Positions 1 to 10,711 are shown, counted from the stretch's first letter. The stretch: 46,384 bases of DNA from Podochytrium sp. JEL0797 (GCA_027596195.1 JADGJG010000087.1:1-46384), one strand, 5' to 3'. Translations and numbers: made by a program. Notes: generated from the letters alone by a model not told the origin.

Positions 1-485
1 GTGTTCAAGTCGAGCAGAATGACAACAGGAGTGGCAGTCAATCTAATTGCATGAAGAATCAATCCGAATCTTGCTGGTGAAGGGCGTTGAATAACCAAGT
101 CTCGATGCGCAACTGGGATCCACGACGTCTCAGGAATCTGCAAGTCTGGCACAGGGCAGATGGGCCGACTCTTAAAAAGACGGAATCGCTTCTTTCCGAC
201 CGTTTTGGGTTGCGAGTTTGTTGCAGTTGGCTTGTCGTGTCGCGTCAGTTTCGCCTCGTCCGGACTTGGATGCGTAAAGGGACCGATGTTTGAAAGAGCC
301 TTTAGAGCTGCAGGAATTTGCTCCGCAAGAGTGGATGATGGTTGCCGTCTGGTGCAGCGAATGGACGCAAAAAACTGTCGAAATCGCTTTCCCAGAGAGC
401 TGGACGTGCGAGGGCCGGATCCCGGGCTGGAAAGTGCGATACCAACGGCTTCGGAAACGCAATGTCCAGACATTGAGATCAGCAT
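1..485 (-). CDS. Hypothetical protein, 3' end beyond the left edge
   Basis: One minus-strand frame is open from the left edge to beyond position 540, with no stop in about 180 codons. The chosen start is the ATG at 485-483; a second in-frame ATG lies at 473-471. The product (161+ residues) begins MLISMSGHCVSEAVG, has a basic Ser/Arg-rich middle (around KKRFRLFKSR), and ends at the edge with a hydrophobic run (FGLILHAIRL, then TPVVILLDL) that could be a buried strand/helix pair or a membrane segment. I recognise no family. Its start is about 95 bases downstream of the stop of the next minus-strand gene. Coding status rests on the long open frame and sensible composition; the C-terminus is missing. 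Confidence 0.6.
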   Translation of the reverse strand, partial: MLISMSGHCVSEAVGIALSSPGSGPRTSSSLGKRFRQFFASIRCTRRQPSSTLAEQIPAALKALSNIGPFTHPSPDEAKLTRHDKPTATNSQPKTVGKKRFRLFKSRPICPVPDLQIPETSWIPVAHRDLVIQRPSPARFGLILHAIRLTATPVVILLDLN

Positions 486-580
486 GATTGTGTGCAATCT
501 GTTCGTGCGGCGTTGTCGGATCGAGATTCGAGGGTCAAAATTTTGATTTTTTTTTCGACGCGACGCGCTCAAAACCGCGA

Positions 581-1483
581 TTAATTGCGTTTTATTTTCT
601 TCTTCGCATTCTTAGTCTCAATAAGGGCTTTCGTGCTCAAATCAAAACCAGCCTGGAGCTCCTCAATTTCGGCAGTACAATCCCATTCTCGTTTTCGTTT
701 TTTCAGTCTCGGTGTTAGTGCATATCGGGAATCCGAGACGCCAACCAGACCAACAGTGTTTGTATTACGCAGTCTTCGAACGAGTTTGACGGTTTTCGCG
801 ATGGATTCTTCGTCGTCATGCCGTGAAACCGAACGTTTCTGTTTTCGACGGGATTGTTTGTGGTTCAATTTTGGAGTAGGGGGGATATTCCGAGCATGTC
901 GGTCCTTTCGTGGAGTCTGTGGAATTTGAGGTGTTTCGGCTGCTGAAGGCGTTGAAGGCGTTGTTTCAGTCGCCGTTTGACGTGCCATTTGACACGTCCG
1001 CGAGTGTCCGGCTAAAGATATGGTAGTTGCTGAAGAAAGATGAAGATGTGGATCCGTCGTGATATCGTCTGGAGGCCGCGCGGCAGCTCTTGCAGGCAGC
1101 GTGAGGGTTCGCGCTGTTGCATCCCTCCCAAATCCAAAATACGAGCGAATGAGGCTGGTGAGTCGTGACAGTGAGTTGACCCAGCCGAGTCCAACATTTG
1201 TCTCGCCTCTGTCTGCAGCGTGCGTGTTCATGGGAGCTTTGCGGGGCGTTGGACAGGAGATTTTTTTTTGGCCTCTCTTCTTTCACACAAAGTCAAGGTG
1301 TGAAGCCCGTCCGCCCACCTTCCATCCCCACCGCCCACACCCACCATCCATCGGCAACTCAACACCTCGTATTCTGGAACGTCGAATGGAGCCATTGCCT
1401 GTGTCGGATGGCGGCTCCGATGGTCGCTGAATGCGAATGGCCTGAAGCTCATGGCAATTGAGCGAAGGCATGTCGGAAGACAT
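581..1483 (-). CDS. Basic hypothetical protein, two exons
   Basis: Exons 1483-1366 and 1212-581 (intron 1213-1365, GTGTTG...GCAG, phase 1) give 249 residues. The start is the first in-frame ATG (MSSDMPSLNCHELQ). The C-terminal half is Thr/Pro-rich, then strongly basic, with NLS-like clusters (SRRKQKRSVSR, LKKRKRE) and a Lys-rich tail ending KNAKKKIKRN, which suggests a nuclear or nucleic-acid-binding protein. No family is recognised. A shorter model starts at the ATG at 988 (MARQTATETTP) and needs no intron. The gene is divergent from RPL9, so the 210 bp between the starts probably holds both promoters. The C-terminal exon is more certain than the splice. Confidence 0.5.
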
Positions 1484-1693
1484 CTCGTATGGCGAACCAC
1501 TCAACGCACTGCGAACACTCGTATGCGATTCACCTATCGGAATCAGATCGGATAATGTCTGAATCGATGCCGCCAAGGAGTTGGATCGTCAGTTATACCG
1601 AAATGGGCCCCACACGACACGCTCCTCAAACACCTCCCCACGAACGCCATGGCAATTTACTAAACTATCCCTCCCCGATTCTCCAGATCAGAA

Positions 1694-2379
1694 ATGAAGG
1701 CCATTTGTCAAGAGAAGGAGATCACTGTCCCAGACAACGGTTCGTTTCGCTTCAAATCCCTGCGGAATCGAAACTAAAATCTCGCATTGTATAGTCACTG
1801 TTGACATCAAGGCCCGTAACGTCCGCGTTAAGGGACCCCGTGGAACCCTCCAGAAGAGCTTCCACCACGTTGACTTCGAGTGCCAGAAGGTCAGCCCTAA
1901 GAAGTACATCCTCCGCGTCTGGCAGGCTGGCCGCAAGCACTCTGCTTGCATCCGTACCATCTCCTCCAGAATCGAGAACTTGATCACCGGAGTTACCAAG
2001 GGTTTCGAGTACAAGATGCGTTTCGTCTACGCGCACTTCCCCATCAACGTCAACATTTCTGACGATGCCAAGCAAGTCGAGATCCGTAACTTTGTTGGAC
2101 AAAAGGTCATCTTGAAGGTCAACATGATGGAGGGCGTCACCGTCAGCCACAGTGTCGGACAGAAGGACGAGATCACCATCATTGGATCTGACATTGACCA
2201 CGTTTCCCAGTCTGGTGCGTTTCTTTGTTTCTTTTCAAACATCGAGTATGTTGCTAATAATCTTTCTCCCAACAGCTGCTCAAATCCAGCAGGCTACCCG
2301 TGTCAGAAACAAGGATATCCGTAAGTTCTTGGACGGAATCTACGTTTCTGAGAAGGGACACATTGTCAAGGACAACTAA
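1694..2379 (+). CDS. RPL9: 60S ribosomal protein L9 (uL6)
   Basis: Exons 1694-1739, 1795-2214 and 2276-2379 join in frame to 189 residues, the normal eukaryotic L9 length. The first intron (GTTCGT...ATAG) interrupts the N-terminal strand; the second (GTGCGT...ACAG) has a clear TGCTAATAA branch point. Family hallmarks are VKGPRGTL near residue 24, [16 protein letters not shown] in the middle, [20 protein letters not shown] near the end and the tail [11 protein letters not shown]. uL6 is a structural protein of the large subunit near the GTPase-associated centre and stalk base. A short first exon followed by an early intron is common in fungal ribosomal protein genes. Confidence 0.97.
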
Positions 2380-2519
2380 ATGTTCATTCGTTGAGTTGTG
2401 TGTGTTGGCGTGGTTTATGAATACACGAGTCTTGCCTTTATTACGTTATATTATTTTATTCTCGGGAATTTTTTTTCAGTATTCTGTTTCCGAAATTTCT
2501 CATTTCAAACTTCCGTAAA

Positions 2520-3682
2520 ATGAGTGCGATTATCGAGTTGCCAACACTTGCACCATCGCCATCAGGGACGAGCCAAATGAATAGACGCTCCGTCTCGGTT
2601 CCCCAGCTCTGGATCACAACATCTCCTGCGGTTGCTCCAAAGTTCGGGGAATTCATTCGATCCATGACCGGGAAACGCATGCGATCACCTTCGCCGCAAG
2701 AACTCTCATCCCCTTCCTCTACCGCCATATTTCAAGCTTTCCCCCAGTTGGGCCGATCCACAAGTCATCAACCACGAAAACATACCAAGCCTTTTCCAGA
2801 AACCTCGCCAGAGTCTGCCGGCAGTCCATCCTCGCGGGTCTCTCTGTTCCAGCGAATGATGGCAAGTGCGATAATGCCATTGCTGTCGCGATCCGTGGAA
2901 AATAAGGGGATGCTTGTAATCTCTCCCGTGTCTCCCCGGACACCCGAATTGTTGGACACGGCCGGCGTTTTCTGGATGGAGGAAAGCAAAGATATGCAAT
3001 TGGATTGGAGCAGTGGGTCAAGCGGCAAGCGTGTTGTTGTCTTGGAAGGCGTGCGTGAATCCAGCGGGGCTTTGTTGAGTCCATTGAAGGACGAGTTCAA
3101 TATGGAATGCGGGATTCCGGTGGTGGCGGACTCACTGCCAACGGGTGCCAGCGGTGGCGAAGAGGTGTTGGGCGCCAAGCGGGTGTTGAGGCGGACGCGG
3201 TCCTTTTATCGAAGAGCGGACTTGGTGGGAGAGGATGACGAAGACGCGCATGGTGGTGATATTGCGTCCAGCCTGTTTGACGCAATTGTGGAGGACGTTC
3301 CGCTATCGCTGAATGAAATTAGGTCTCTTGACTTGCCGTTTCAGAGTTTTGTGGGTCGAACGACGATGCAACGGTCTTCCTCCATTTCGGAAGGAGTGGG
3401 TTGCGCTTTGGAACGAAAACTGGTTGCTCCGAGAATGTCGGCGCGTTCCTTGTCGCTTGTGAACAATTTGGAGCTTTGGATGGTTGACAAAGTTTGTGAG
3501 TTGTTTTTTGTATATCCTTTTTGTTTCCAATTGCGACGACTAATTTTTAATTTGGATTAGATTCCTTGTCGTGCCAAAAGCTGTCGCGAGGAAAACAAGC
3601 TCTGCAGCAAGAAGTCATCATGAACAATTTGGTGAAACGATTGACGCAAAAGTTTCCCGCTTTGCTACTTCGCGCTGTATAA
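2520..3682 (+). CDS. Ser-rich hypothetical protein, two exons
   Basis: Exons 2520-3495 and 3561-3682 (intron GTGAGT...ATTAG, phase 1) give 365 residues. The protein is rich in Ser/Pro, with several basic-Ser phosphosite-like clusters (MNRRSVSVP, RTRSFYRR, MQRSSS). The last exon ends in an amphipathic stretch, LVKRLTQKFPALLLRAV. No catalytic domain, signal peptide or membrane segment is visible. The composition suggests a disordered, kinase-regulated protein with a short C-terminal helical motif, but no family is recognised. An AATAAA lies about 20 bases after the stop. The frame without splicing would instead end at 3560 with a hydrophobic, unlikely tail, so the intron is well supported. Confidence 0.7.
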
Positions 3683-4109
3683 ATTAGTATATTTTAGAAA
3701 ATAAATGCTTTGGTGAGTTTGGAGAAAATGTGGACTCGGAGTCAGGTGGTCGTTCACGCATGCTCGCGCATGCCCCCCCATTAAAAAGGTGCAGAATGCC
3801 GTTGAGTGGCACCCATATTATCGTCATTCAAAGGGCCCGTTCAAGGACCTCCAAAGACAAGGAACCTGGAAGAACGGATCGGGACTCAGACGTGTTTTTT
3901 TTCATGAAAGATTTCAAAGATTTTCGTAAGGGAAAATGCTTTGGCGCCGCAACATTCATTAAGATGTATTAGCGAGGCTTGATGTGACCTTAAGTAATTA
4001 TGAAATCTGTTTCATTTCGATTTGTTTCGCCTGATTGAAAATGATCAAAATGATTTTTTTCAACCAATTTTAATTCCGCTTCCTGCCTCTTTTTAGTCTT
4101 ACCAAAATA
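3683..4109. other. Intergenic, no gene seen
   Basis: The stretch holds the poly(A) signal of the upstream gene (AATAAA near 3700) and the promoter side of the next one. An 80-codon plus-strand frame at 3730-3972 has low-complexity charged composition and no family features, so I do not call it. Confidence 0.5.
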
Positions 4110-4530
4110 ATGAATCAACACACAACCCAATGCCTCCAAAACCAAATGGAAGAGCTCGACCTCGCCATGCTCGAGCTGCATGATTCTGCGGCCGATTTGA
4201 AAACCTCCCTCGTGAACGCTTCGCTTGAGCATCACGGGAGCCACACGACGGCCAACGGAGCCGCAAGCGTCAACATGTCGGGTTACAATCTCAGAAGAGT
4301 GCTTGCGAATTCGTATTCACGCCGCACCTCATCACTGTCCACGTTGAGCCACTTGGATACCTCCATTTACGAAATGAGTAAGTACTCTGTTGGGGTTACG
4401 ATTTTCCAACTCGTCCTGTACTAATTTTTGATTCTCAGGTCTCATTTCGCGTTCAAAATTGCGCCAGGCCAGGCCACTCTCGCAAAAAGTTCAGATTTGC
4501 AACATTTTACAACGCATTCGTTATGAGTGA
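4110..4530 (+). CDS. Small helical hypothetical protein, two exons
   Basis: Exons 4110-4377 and 4439-4530 (intron GTAAGT...CTCAG with a TACTAAT branch point, phase 1) encode 119 residues. The N-terminus is a predicted helix of heptad-like spacing (QMEELDLAMLELHDSAADL), followed by a Ser-rich middle and a basic C-terminal helix (RSKLRQARPLSQKVQICNIL). It could be a small coiled-coil subunit of a larger complex, for example of the kinetochore or cytoskeleton, but nothing identifies one. The near-consensus splice and branch sites are the best evidence that it is a real gene. Confidence 0.6.
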
Positions 4531-5253
4531 ATGTTGATCCTTCATTTTTGTTTAATTTTTCTACTTGTCAATAAAAGGGGGTGTTTCTCTGAATGGGAAA
4601 GGGTCCATTGCAAAAACGGAGGAAGGAAAAAAAACTCGCTTCTCGATTGTTTTCAACAAGCGAATTCGGTGAGTAAGGTGCTTATCATGAGAGAGGGGGG
4701 TGGGGTGCGGTGGAGATGAGAGTCAAAGGGGGAAGTGGGAACCGGGTGTGGATTCAAGTACCGAGTTTTAATGTGGAGTGGCAAGGAGGTGAGGTGGAAC
4801 GATTCATTGTGGGATCAATTTCACGTGTCAATAAGCAAAAGAGGGGGGCGAATGAGTGTGGCAGAAAGCAGTGGAATCGAACTTCACGCGTCAATAACCA
4901 AATCGTTCAATCAAAACATGACTCACGTCGACTTCGCGTTGATTCCGTCCTCCAGCCCCCCCACCCACCCACCCACTTTCTCATGTGGGATTTCTAACGA
5001 CACTGAATCGGCTTTAGGGAAATCTTTCCCAGCACGGTTGGCGATTTTGGTCACACCCTTTTTCGGACAACCCCGGCTTGAGAACCGCAGCACTATTTTC
5101 CTTTTAAAATATATTCTTAAGCATATACCCCGTAAGCTTGAATATTAACAAATAGTTTAATTAATCGGAGAAATAAAGTATATAGTACGCGCTTCGCGTC
5201 GCCCGCCCCCGCCCCCCTCCGCGCTCCATCCAAGATATCCACAAATTTCTCAC
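4531..5253. other. Intergenic, no supported gene
   Basis: No convincing gene is seen. A 137-codon plus frame (4735-5148) has no family features. Two near-identical short segments (TCACGTGTCAATAA near 4829 and TCACGCGTCAATAA near 4885) and a CCCACC-type microsatellite near 4960-4975 fall inside it. The right end is GC-rich just before the stop of the CBM21 gene. Confidence 0.4.
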
Positions 5254-6354
5254 TCAAACAGGAATCATCTCCGTCGTAACACTCTCCACCTTCGTCCCCG
5301 TCTTCCAAAACTCCTCCTCAATCTCCACCACCTCTCTCGCCATCGCCATCCCAACCCGCAACGCGACCCTCTCATCCCGCGCACTCCGAACAGCATCGTT
5401 TCCCACCATTACACCCTTCATCACCACGCAGTGGTTCGTTCCGAAATGGTTGTCCCATGATTCCACACCCCCCATCACGCAGTGGACTGCGAATTCAACC
5501 GTGACGAGACCGTTGTTGGTGGTAGTCGCGTCGCAGGGAATGTGAACAACGAATCGATCGATCGTGATGACGGAGGCAGCGTTCGCGCTGGGTGTGAGAT
5601 ACGCGAGTGTCTCAACATGACTCGCACGTTGCGTCGTGTGACGCGTTTTCCAGTGATCCGTCGTATACACGATCGAAACGTGTTTTTCAAAGTGCCGGTT
5701 CAAAACGAGGAGCGACGCGCAGAGTGGAACGCGGGTCACCGTGTGGCGCGGGTGAACTGACTCGATGGAAACGGATTCGAGCGCGACGGGGGAGACTTGG
5801 AGACGCGTTGTGAGCGGGGAGAGGTGGGAGGGGGTTGTGTGGGCGGTAACGAGTTTCCAGGTGAGGCGTTGTTGTTCGTGCAAGGTGGAAGGGGTGGGGT
5901 AGTCTTGCGGGAATGCAACTTGCGGGGTGATTGGTTTGGCGAATACGGGGCAGGAAGATAGGAGGGAGGCGGGTGTGGAGGGGTCGAAGCAGCAGAGGAC
6001 TTGTGAATGGAATTGAACCTTTTGGGGCTTCAAAAGGAATCAATAATCAACTCATTTCACCCCTTGTTCTTTCATCGGCCCCCTTACCTTGTGAGGGAAA
6101 TGCGCGTTTCTGCCAGCAGGTCCTTTAGTGAGAACGGGGAGAGGTTGTGGTTGGGTGCCTGTGACATTGTTTGCGCGACGCGGCCAATGTTGCGGGCATT
6201 GTTTTGCCACGCGAAACCAGGAGTTTCGAGTTTTGGTGAACCAGTCTCTGCAAGTGCAAACGCGATTTGGATTCGTTGGTGGTGATTGGAGTGGTGGGTG
6301 CTGCTGCTTGGGGGTGGAAGGAATTTGCCACGCAGAGGAAAGCAAAGTTGGCAT
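5254..6354 (-). CDS. CBM21 PP1 glycogen-targeting subunit, copy 1
   Basis: Exons 6354-6088 and 6027-5254 (60-nt intron, GTAAGG...GAAG, phase 0) give 346 residues. A PP1-docking RVxF-type motif, KVQF, falls at residues 92-95, right after the intron. The CBM21 domain spans about 165-295: SPVALESVSIE, NRHFEKHVSIVYTTDHW, then VEFAVHCV...ESWDNHFGTNH. CBM21 proteins with an RVxF motif bring protein phosphatase 1 to glycogen and switch glycogen synthase on (Gac1/PPP1R3 family). The C-terminus carries a short acidic helix (AREVVEIEEEFW) shared with its two neighbours. The second exon has no usable in-frame ATG and is preceded by a stop, so a first exon is required; its exact start is less certain than the domain. 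Confidence 0.85.
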
Positions 6355-6709
6355 TGCGGCGCGGGGTTTTTTTTTGTTTTTTTTGTTTTATTGAGAAGCC
6401 CTAACTGAGTGATCTCCGAACTCTGTGATGCGAAACGAGCCAACGCTGGAACCAAATCTTCCGTTCTTCCGTCCGTCATCATCAATCATCCCTTTCAAAA
6501 ATCTAATCAGGTTGTTTTTGAAAAGGAATGACTCCTTCCATTTCTTTTCCTTATCTTCTCTTTATTCCTTTTTATGGTGGTCCGATAACGCGGGTATCGA
6601 ATCCCGCACCAGCGCGTTCAAAAAATTTCCAGAGTACTTCCGCAATCTTCCATTTTCCAAAAAAAAACGAATAATCTGTTTATTTACACAAGAAGCAGAA
6701 GAAGAAAAA

Positions 6710-7811
6710 CTAAACATAATTGCTGAAAGGAATCTCCATTGGAATGAACGACTTGCCGAGGATGGGCGAACATCGAGCCGGCAACGAGCCAATATCTGAC
6801 GCAAAGTTTTTGCGAGGTGTCGCCACAGGAGCTGATGCTGCGCGGGGAGGGGTCGACGACTTGAGCAATTGCTGAAACTCGCGTTCGGCCTTCCAGAATT
6901 CTTCGTCAATCTCGGCCGCCTCGCTGGCCATCGCGATGCCGCGTTTCAACGCCATAGTTTCGGATGGAGAGCGCACAGGGGACCTCGGGGAGGTTACAAT
7001 GTCTTCCTCCTCTGGGCTAAGGGGAGAACCCATGCTCCATGCGTCGCTGCACTTCAACGTCGCGTGATGATTCTGCCGGCCGTTGTTGTCCCATGACTCG
7101 AGGCCACCCATCACAGACTTGATGGCAAACTCAAACTCCACCACACCGTCACACGTGGACGCGATGTCGCATTCGATTTCGATCGAGAAGCGGTCAATGT
7201 TGGGTGTGTCGTAAGACCTCGCACGCAGGGAGGCCACGTAGTTTGCGAGAGGCGACGTTGTTGTGGTGTTCCAGCTGTCGCAAGTGTGGACGACCGAGAT
7301 TTGCTTCTCGAAATGCAAGTTGAGGACAAGAATTGAGATGTGGAGCTTGAGGGAGTCTTTCATTGTGGAAGGAAGGACGTTAATGGCTTCCAAGGCGACT
7401 GGGGATGCTTGCAGACGCGATGTGAGAGTCGAGAAGTGGGTGGGAGCGGAGGCAGCGACAAGGAACCAGGTCGGAAGCGGGTCAGCAGGCAGATCTTTCT
7501 TCAAGACCTTGGCCTTGGCAACGTGGAATGGTGGAGCCAAGGCGTCGAAGTGCAGTACGACTTCGGCAGTAAACTCGACGCGGCGCATGATCTATTTTTA
7601 ATTTCTGTTCGTTATTTTCTAATTTTCTAATTTTGTTTTACCAAAACGTACTCACAGTTTCAGGGTAGATGAGAAGCGGTGCAGGCCTGTGCCGGAGAAG
7701 GGCGGGGCGCGGTAGCCGATTTGTTTCTGCGGCGGCGGGTTTGCGGCCCGCGCAGCCCGCGGGAACAAGAGGGAGAGATGTGGCGTGAGGCATTCGAGGT
7801 GGCCCGGGCAT
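6710..7811 (-). CDS. CBM21 PP1 glycogen-targeting subunit, copy 2
   Basis: Exons 7811-7656 and 7591-6710 (64-nt intron, GTGAGT...ATAG, phase 0) give 345 residues. The start is the first ATG after an in-frame stop; another lies at 7793. The PP1-docking motif RVEF (residues 56-59) directly follows the intron. CBM21 covers about 116-235, with NLHFEKQISVVHTCDSW and VEFEFAIKSV...ESWDNNGRQNH. A Ser/Pro-rich linker and the family helix (AAEIDEEFWKAEREF) follow, then a Pro/Ala tail. The expected role is recruiting PP1 to glycogen. Some annotation might start at the ATG just before RVEF (7588), but that would ignore the strong GTGAGT donor and the exon/intron layout shared by all three copies. Confidence 0.87.
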
Positions 7812-7991
7812 GTTTGTTATTTCTGATCAATTTCGAATGGCGCGAAACGTGTGAAATCATTTCCTTGATTTTCAGGGGTGCAAACGTGACTCATTAGACA
7901 TCACTTTTTTTGTTTGTTTTGACGCCGGAAAGGAAATGCGCAGCAGAAAAAAACAGAGAAAATGAAGAGAACAGTAAATAGCGAAAACTCC

Positions 7992-8771
7992 TCAAATCAA
8001 CAACACCCACATCGAAACGAGAAGAGAAACAGTAAACCCCTTCTCCTCAACTCCGCTCTTGCCACCGTAAAGATAATCGTTCCCTCCCTTCTTCCCTCCA
8101 TCATTTCCCCCATAATAACTGTCATAAGTGCTTGTCGTTGGCCCATACCCATAACGCGTAGTTGTCATTGTCGGATAACCCGCCGCACATGTTCCAGATC
8201 CCACAACCCTCGACTCAACGCACACAAGCCCACTCTTGCAAACTGCACTGTTTGGAAACGGCTGATTGCACGGTCCTCCCACATCACTCACTTTGACTTT
8301 GCACACCCCCTTGGCTCCCGGAGGAGCACCAGCCACCACAACGCAGTCCAAGTTGAACTCGCAAACACCCGCGTTTTGTGTACCACCGCCACAAGATCCT
8401 CCCACAGGCACTCTTGCAGGGATCCGCGTTTCACACGTCCATTGAGTCAAAGGGGTCGAGGGGTCACGAGAGGGTGGTGAGCATACGAGACCCATGGCGC
8501 ATACAGCGCTGTTGGGAAAAGGCTGATTGCATGGCCCACCGATTCCGCTGATTTTGAGGGCGCAGGTTCCCGGGGTGCCGGGTCCCAAGTTTGGAGGGGT
8601 CACGCAGTCGAGGTTGAATTGGCATTGTGGCGCGTTTTGGATGCCGCCACCGCACGTTCCGCCCACGGGAACGCGTTGCTCAAGGGCGGCTGGGGTGTCG
8701 TCTGGTGGAAGTTGCACTTGGGCAAGCGTCGTTGCACACGCAAAGAAGACTGCCACAAAGTGGATCTGCAT
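7992..8771 (-). CDS. Secreted two-module cysteine-rich protein, probable GPI anchor
   Basis: The 259-residue protein starts with a signal peptide (MQIHFVAVFFACATTLAQ). Two tandem modules follow, each with the pattern VPVGGxCGGGxQNA...C.FNLDCV, then GGPCNQPFPNSAVC..GLVC. A Tyr/Gly-rich spacer and a hydrophobic C-terminus (VSLLVSMWVLLI) look like a GPI signal. The frame is open much further upstream, but this ATG is the one followed by a signal peptide. The module resembles extracellular Cys-rich repeats in fungal surface proteins; ligand and function are unknown. A decayed copy of the 5' part lies just upstream. Confidence 0.82.
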   Translation of the reverse strand: MQIHFVAVFFACATTLAQVQLPPDDTPAALEQRVPVGGTCGGGIQNAPQCQFNLDCVTPPNLGPGTPGTCALKISGIGGPCNQPFPNSAVCAMGLVCSPPSRDPSTPLTQWTCETRIPARVPVGGSCGGGTQNAGVCEFNLDCVVVAGAPPGAKGVCKVKVSDVGGPCNQPFPNSAVCKSGLVCVESRVVGSGTCAAGYPTMTTTRYGYGPTTSTYDSYYGGNDGGKKGGNDYLYGGKSGVEEKGFTVSLLVSMWVLLI

Positions 8772-8867
8772 GCTTTTTTTGTTGATATTTTTCTTTCGAC
8801 AATTTCTGAAAAGGGGTGCACAGTAGAAAAAAGGGTTAAATGTGGCATCATTTTGGAGGCTTCCACT

Positions 8868-8975
8868 GCAAGTTTTGCCGACAAAAAGGAGGGCGGTAGG
8901 GGTGCCGTCTGAGGGGGGTTGGACTTGGTGCACACTGACACGCAAAGAAGACTGCCACAAAGAGGATCTGGAATT
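8868..8975 (-). pseudogene. Decayed copy of the cysteine-rich gene's 5' end
   Basis: On the minus strand this stretch aligns with 8640-8770 of the intact gene. It shares CTTTGTGGCAGTCTTCTTTG (signal-peptide codons), the CCxxxAGACGxCACCCC stretch and the region encoding the first CGGGIQNA. Small indels put the pieces in different frames and there is no open product. Weaker traces of the same module appear to continue to about 9300. It is a tandem duplicate degenerating next to its parent. Confidence 0.65.
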
Positions 8976-9468
8976 TCTCAAAAGTACTATAAAACAATTA
9001 TGGCGTTTCTGGCGCGGTTTGAGTGCCGCCTGTTGTGTCTGGGGACATTCGCCGGCTGGTGGTGGCGGCAATAGCCATTTCATTTCAAATGAGTAGACAC
9101 AAATTTTGGAAGTTCCTCCCGCGGGAACACATTGCGAAAAGGCATTCGAGTGGGGTTTGTTCGTCTTGGCAAGATGGGTCTCGGGTCCAGGTTGTTCTCA
9201 AACAGCGCCAAAAAAGTACAAATGTAGGCTGTTTTCGCCGTTCATGTTACCTGCTGGTTTTGGGCAACAGGCCTCATCCATCGGCACCCAACCGTTGTAA
9301 ACGATCTACTTACGTCCTTCAAAAAGGAGAATAAACTAACAGAAGAAAAGGGGCAGCGAAATGTTATTAATAGTGAATACATAACTTATTTTATTGCACT
9401 TTCAAGTACCGCTTATAAATATTAAAAAACTAATGTGGGGGTATACCCCGGCAAAAATTTCATCACAT

Positions 9469-9711
9469 TTACAGGACGAGAGCTCCGACAACGGCAACCA
9501 ATCCAGAGACGGCCAAACCGTTGGCAGATCCAACGAGGATGTTGGAGGTGGTGGGAACCGGGATGTAAGTGGCGGTGGCAGTCTCCGTGGAAGTGGGGGC
9601 AACGGTGATGGTGGGAACCACGGCACTGGCAGAGGCCGACGCCGACGCAGAGGCGGACTGGGAGGCGGCAAAGACGGTAGAGGCGGCGACGAGGAGAGTG
9701 ATGAACTGCAT
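9469..9711 (-). CDS. Tiny secreted GPI-type protein, paralogue 1
   Basis: 80 residues: signal peptide (MQFITLLVAASTVFAAS), a short Ser-Ala repeat, a Thr/Val/Pro-rich mature part, and a hydrophobic C-terminal tail (LAVSGLVAVVGALVL) typical of GPI attachment. The mature segment contains ATYIPVPTTSNILVGSANGL, almost identical in the next paralogue. After processing only about 40 O-glycosylatable residues would remain, so it may be a wall or surface peptide. A TATAAAG lies about 50 bases upstream of the ATG. No named family is known to me. Confidence 0.8.
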   Translation of the reverse strand: MQFITLLVAASTVFAASQSASASASASASAVVPTITVAPTSTETATATYIPVPTTSNILVGSANGLAVSGLVAVVGALVL

Positions 9712-9755
9712 TTTTTAGCTTGTTTGATTGTAGTTCTTTTTTTTCTTTCTCCTCC

Positions 9756-9762
9756 CTTTATA
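9756..9762 (-). promoter_or_regulatory. TATA box of tiny GPI-type gene 1
   Basis: TATAAAG on the minus strand, 45-51 bases before the ATG. The same spacing and sequence class recur at the other small secreted genes nearby. Confidence 0.55.
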
Positions 9763-10453
9763 GGAAATTTTTGTCGAAATCAAGGTTCAATAATGAACAC
9801 AAATCAAAGGCAGAAGAGTCACTTTCCGCCATTTTTGATTGTAAAAGTAAATATTATTACAGGACTTCGAAAAAGGAGGGTTTCTCTCACACAGAAGGGC
9901 CATGACATGACGGGCTGCATTACAAAATAGTTGAAATAATGCCGTGATTCGTCAGGCCCAGTGGTGATTCTCCCGCCCTAAAAGCTGTGGTAATCTCATT
10001 GTTGGTGACGGGGCAGCCGCAGCCGGGTTTGGAAAAAGGCGCTGTGAGAGGCACGGTGTTGGGTGGAGGTGATTCGCTACAGGAAGCGGCCAGGGAGTGT
10101 TAACGGGGTCAGGTTAGAGCATTGTGCGGAAAAAAACGACTGGGCGAAAGAATGGACAGGTTCGAACGCATATTTGAAATGTTTGGGCGGGGAAACGGGG
10201 CGAATTTGACATGCCGATTGCCGATCTTGGTCTCGACGGGTTGCAGCGTTCGCGAGGGTACAAGTACAAGAGTGCACCGAGTAATTATGCATATTCTAGA
10301 GTTTAAATTCGTGGGTCGTGATACCACCGGCCACGTAGCGTGATCCAAACGTACGAAGAAGCGCAACAGAAAGTAAAGAATGCAAAGGATCTTTATTTGC
10401 AATTTGGAACAGAATGTTATAAATAATATTTAAAAACAAGGCGTTCCATTTTT
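9763..10453. other. Intergenic between tiny GPI-type genes 1 and 2
   Basis: No gene is supported. Short frames exist on both strands but lack family features. The right end carries the AT-rich 3' region of the next gene (TTATAAATAATATTTAA), which is closely matched after paralogue 3. Confidence 0.45.
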
Positions 10454-10711
10454 TTAAAGAGCCAGAGCAGCAACGGCGGCAACGAAGCCAGACGCCATCA
10501 ATCCGTTGGCCGATCCAACAAGGATGTTGGAAGTGGTGGGCACTGGGATGTAAGTGGCAGTGGCAGTGGTGACTGGGGCGTCAGTGGCAGTGGCAGTGGG
10601 GGCGACACTGGGGACAACAGTCGGCATGATGCCGGAGACGGACGCGTTCGAGGCCGCGGCGAGGGAGAGAGTGGCAGTGGCCAACAGGGCAGAGAGAGTG
10701 AAGAACTGCAT
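10454..10711 (-). CDS. Tiny secreted GPI-type protein, paralogue 2
   Basis: 85 residues with signal peptide (MQFFTLSALLATATLSLAAA), a Thr/Val/Pro/Ala-rich mature segment and a C-terminal hydrophobic tail (GFVAAVAALAL). The first 20 residues are identical to paralogue 3 and the segment around YIPVPTTSNILVGSANGL is shared with paralogue 1, so it is a mosaic intermediate of the family. TATAAAAA lies upstream. It is probably a GPI-anchored or wall-linked surface peptide of unknown function. Confidence 0.82.
   Translation of the reverse strand: MQFFTLSALLATATLSLAAASNASVSGIMPTVVPSVAPTATATDAPVTTATATYIPVPTTSNILVGSANGLMASGFVAAVAALAL

Noticed and set aside
160..546. 128-codon plus-strand frame
   Set aside because: It is antisense to the longer, compositionally better minus-strand frame that is open to the left edge.
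4735..5148. 137-codon plus-strand frame
   Set aside because: No family features, crosses short repeats and a CCCACC microsatellite, and lacks any supporting splice or promoter signal.
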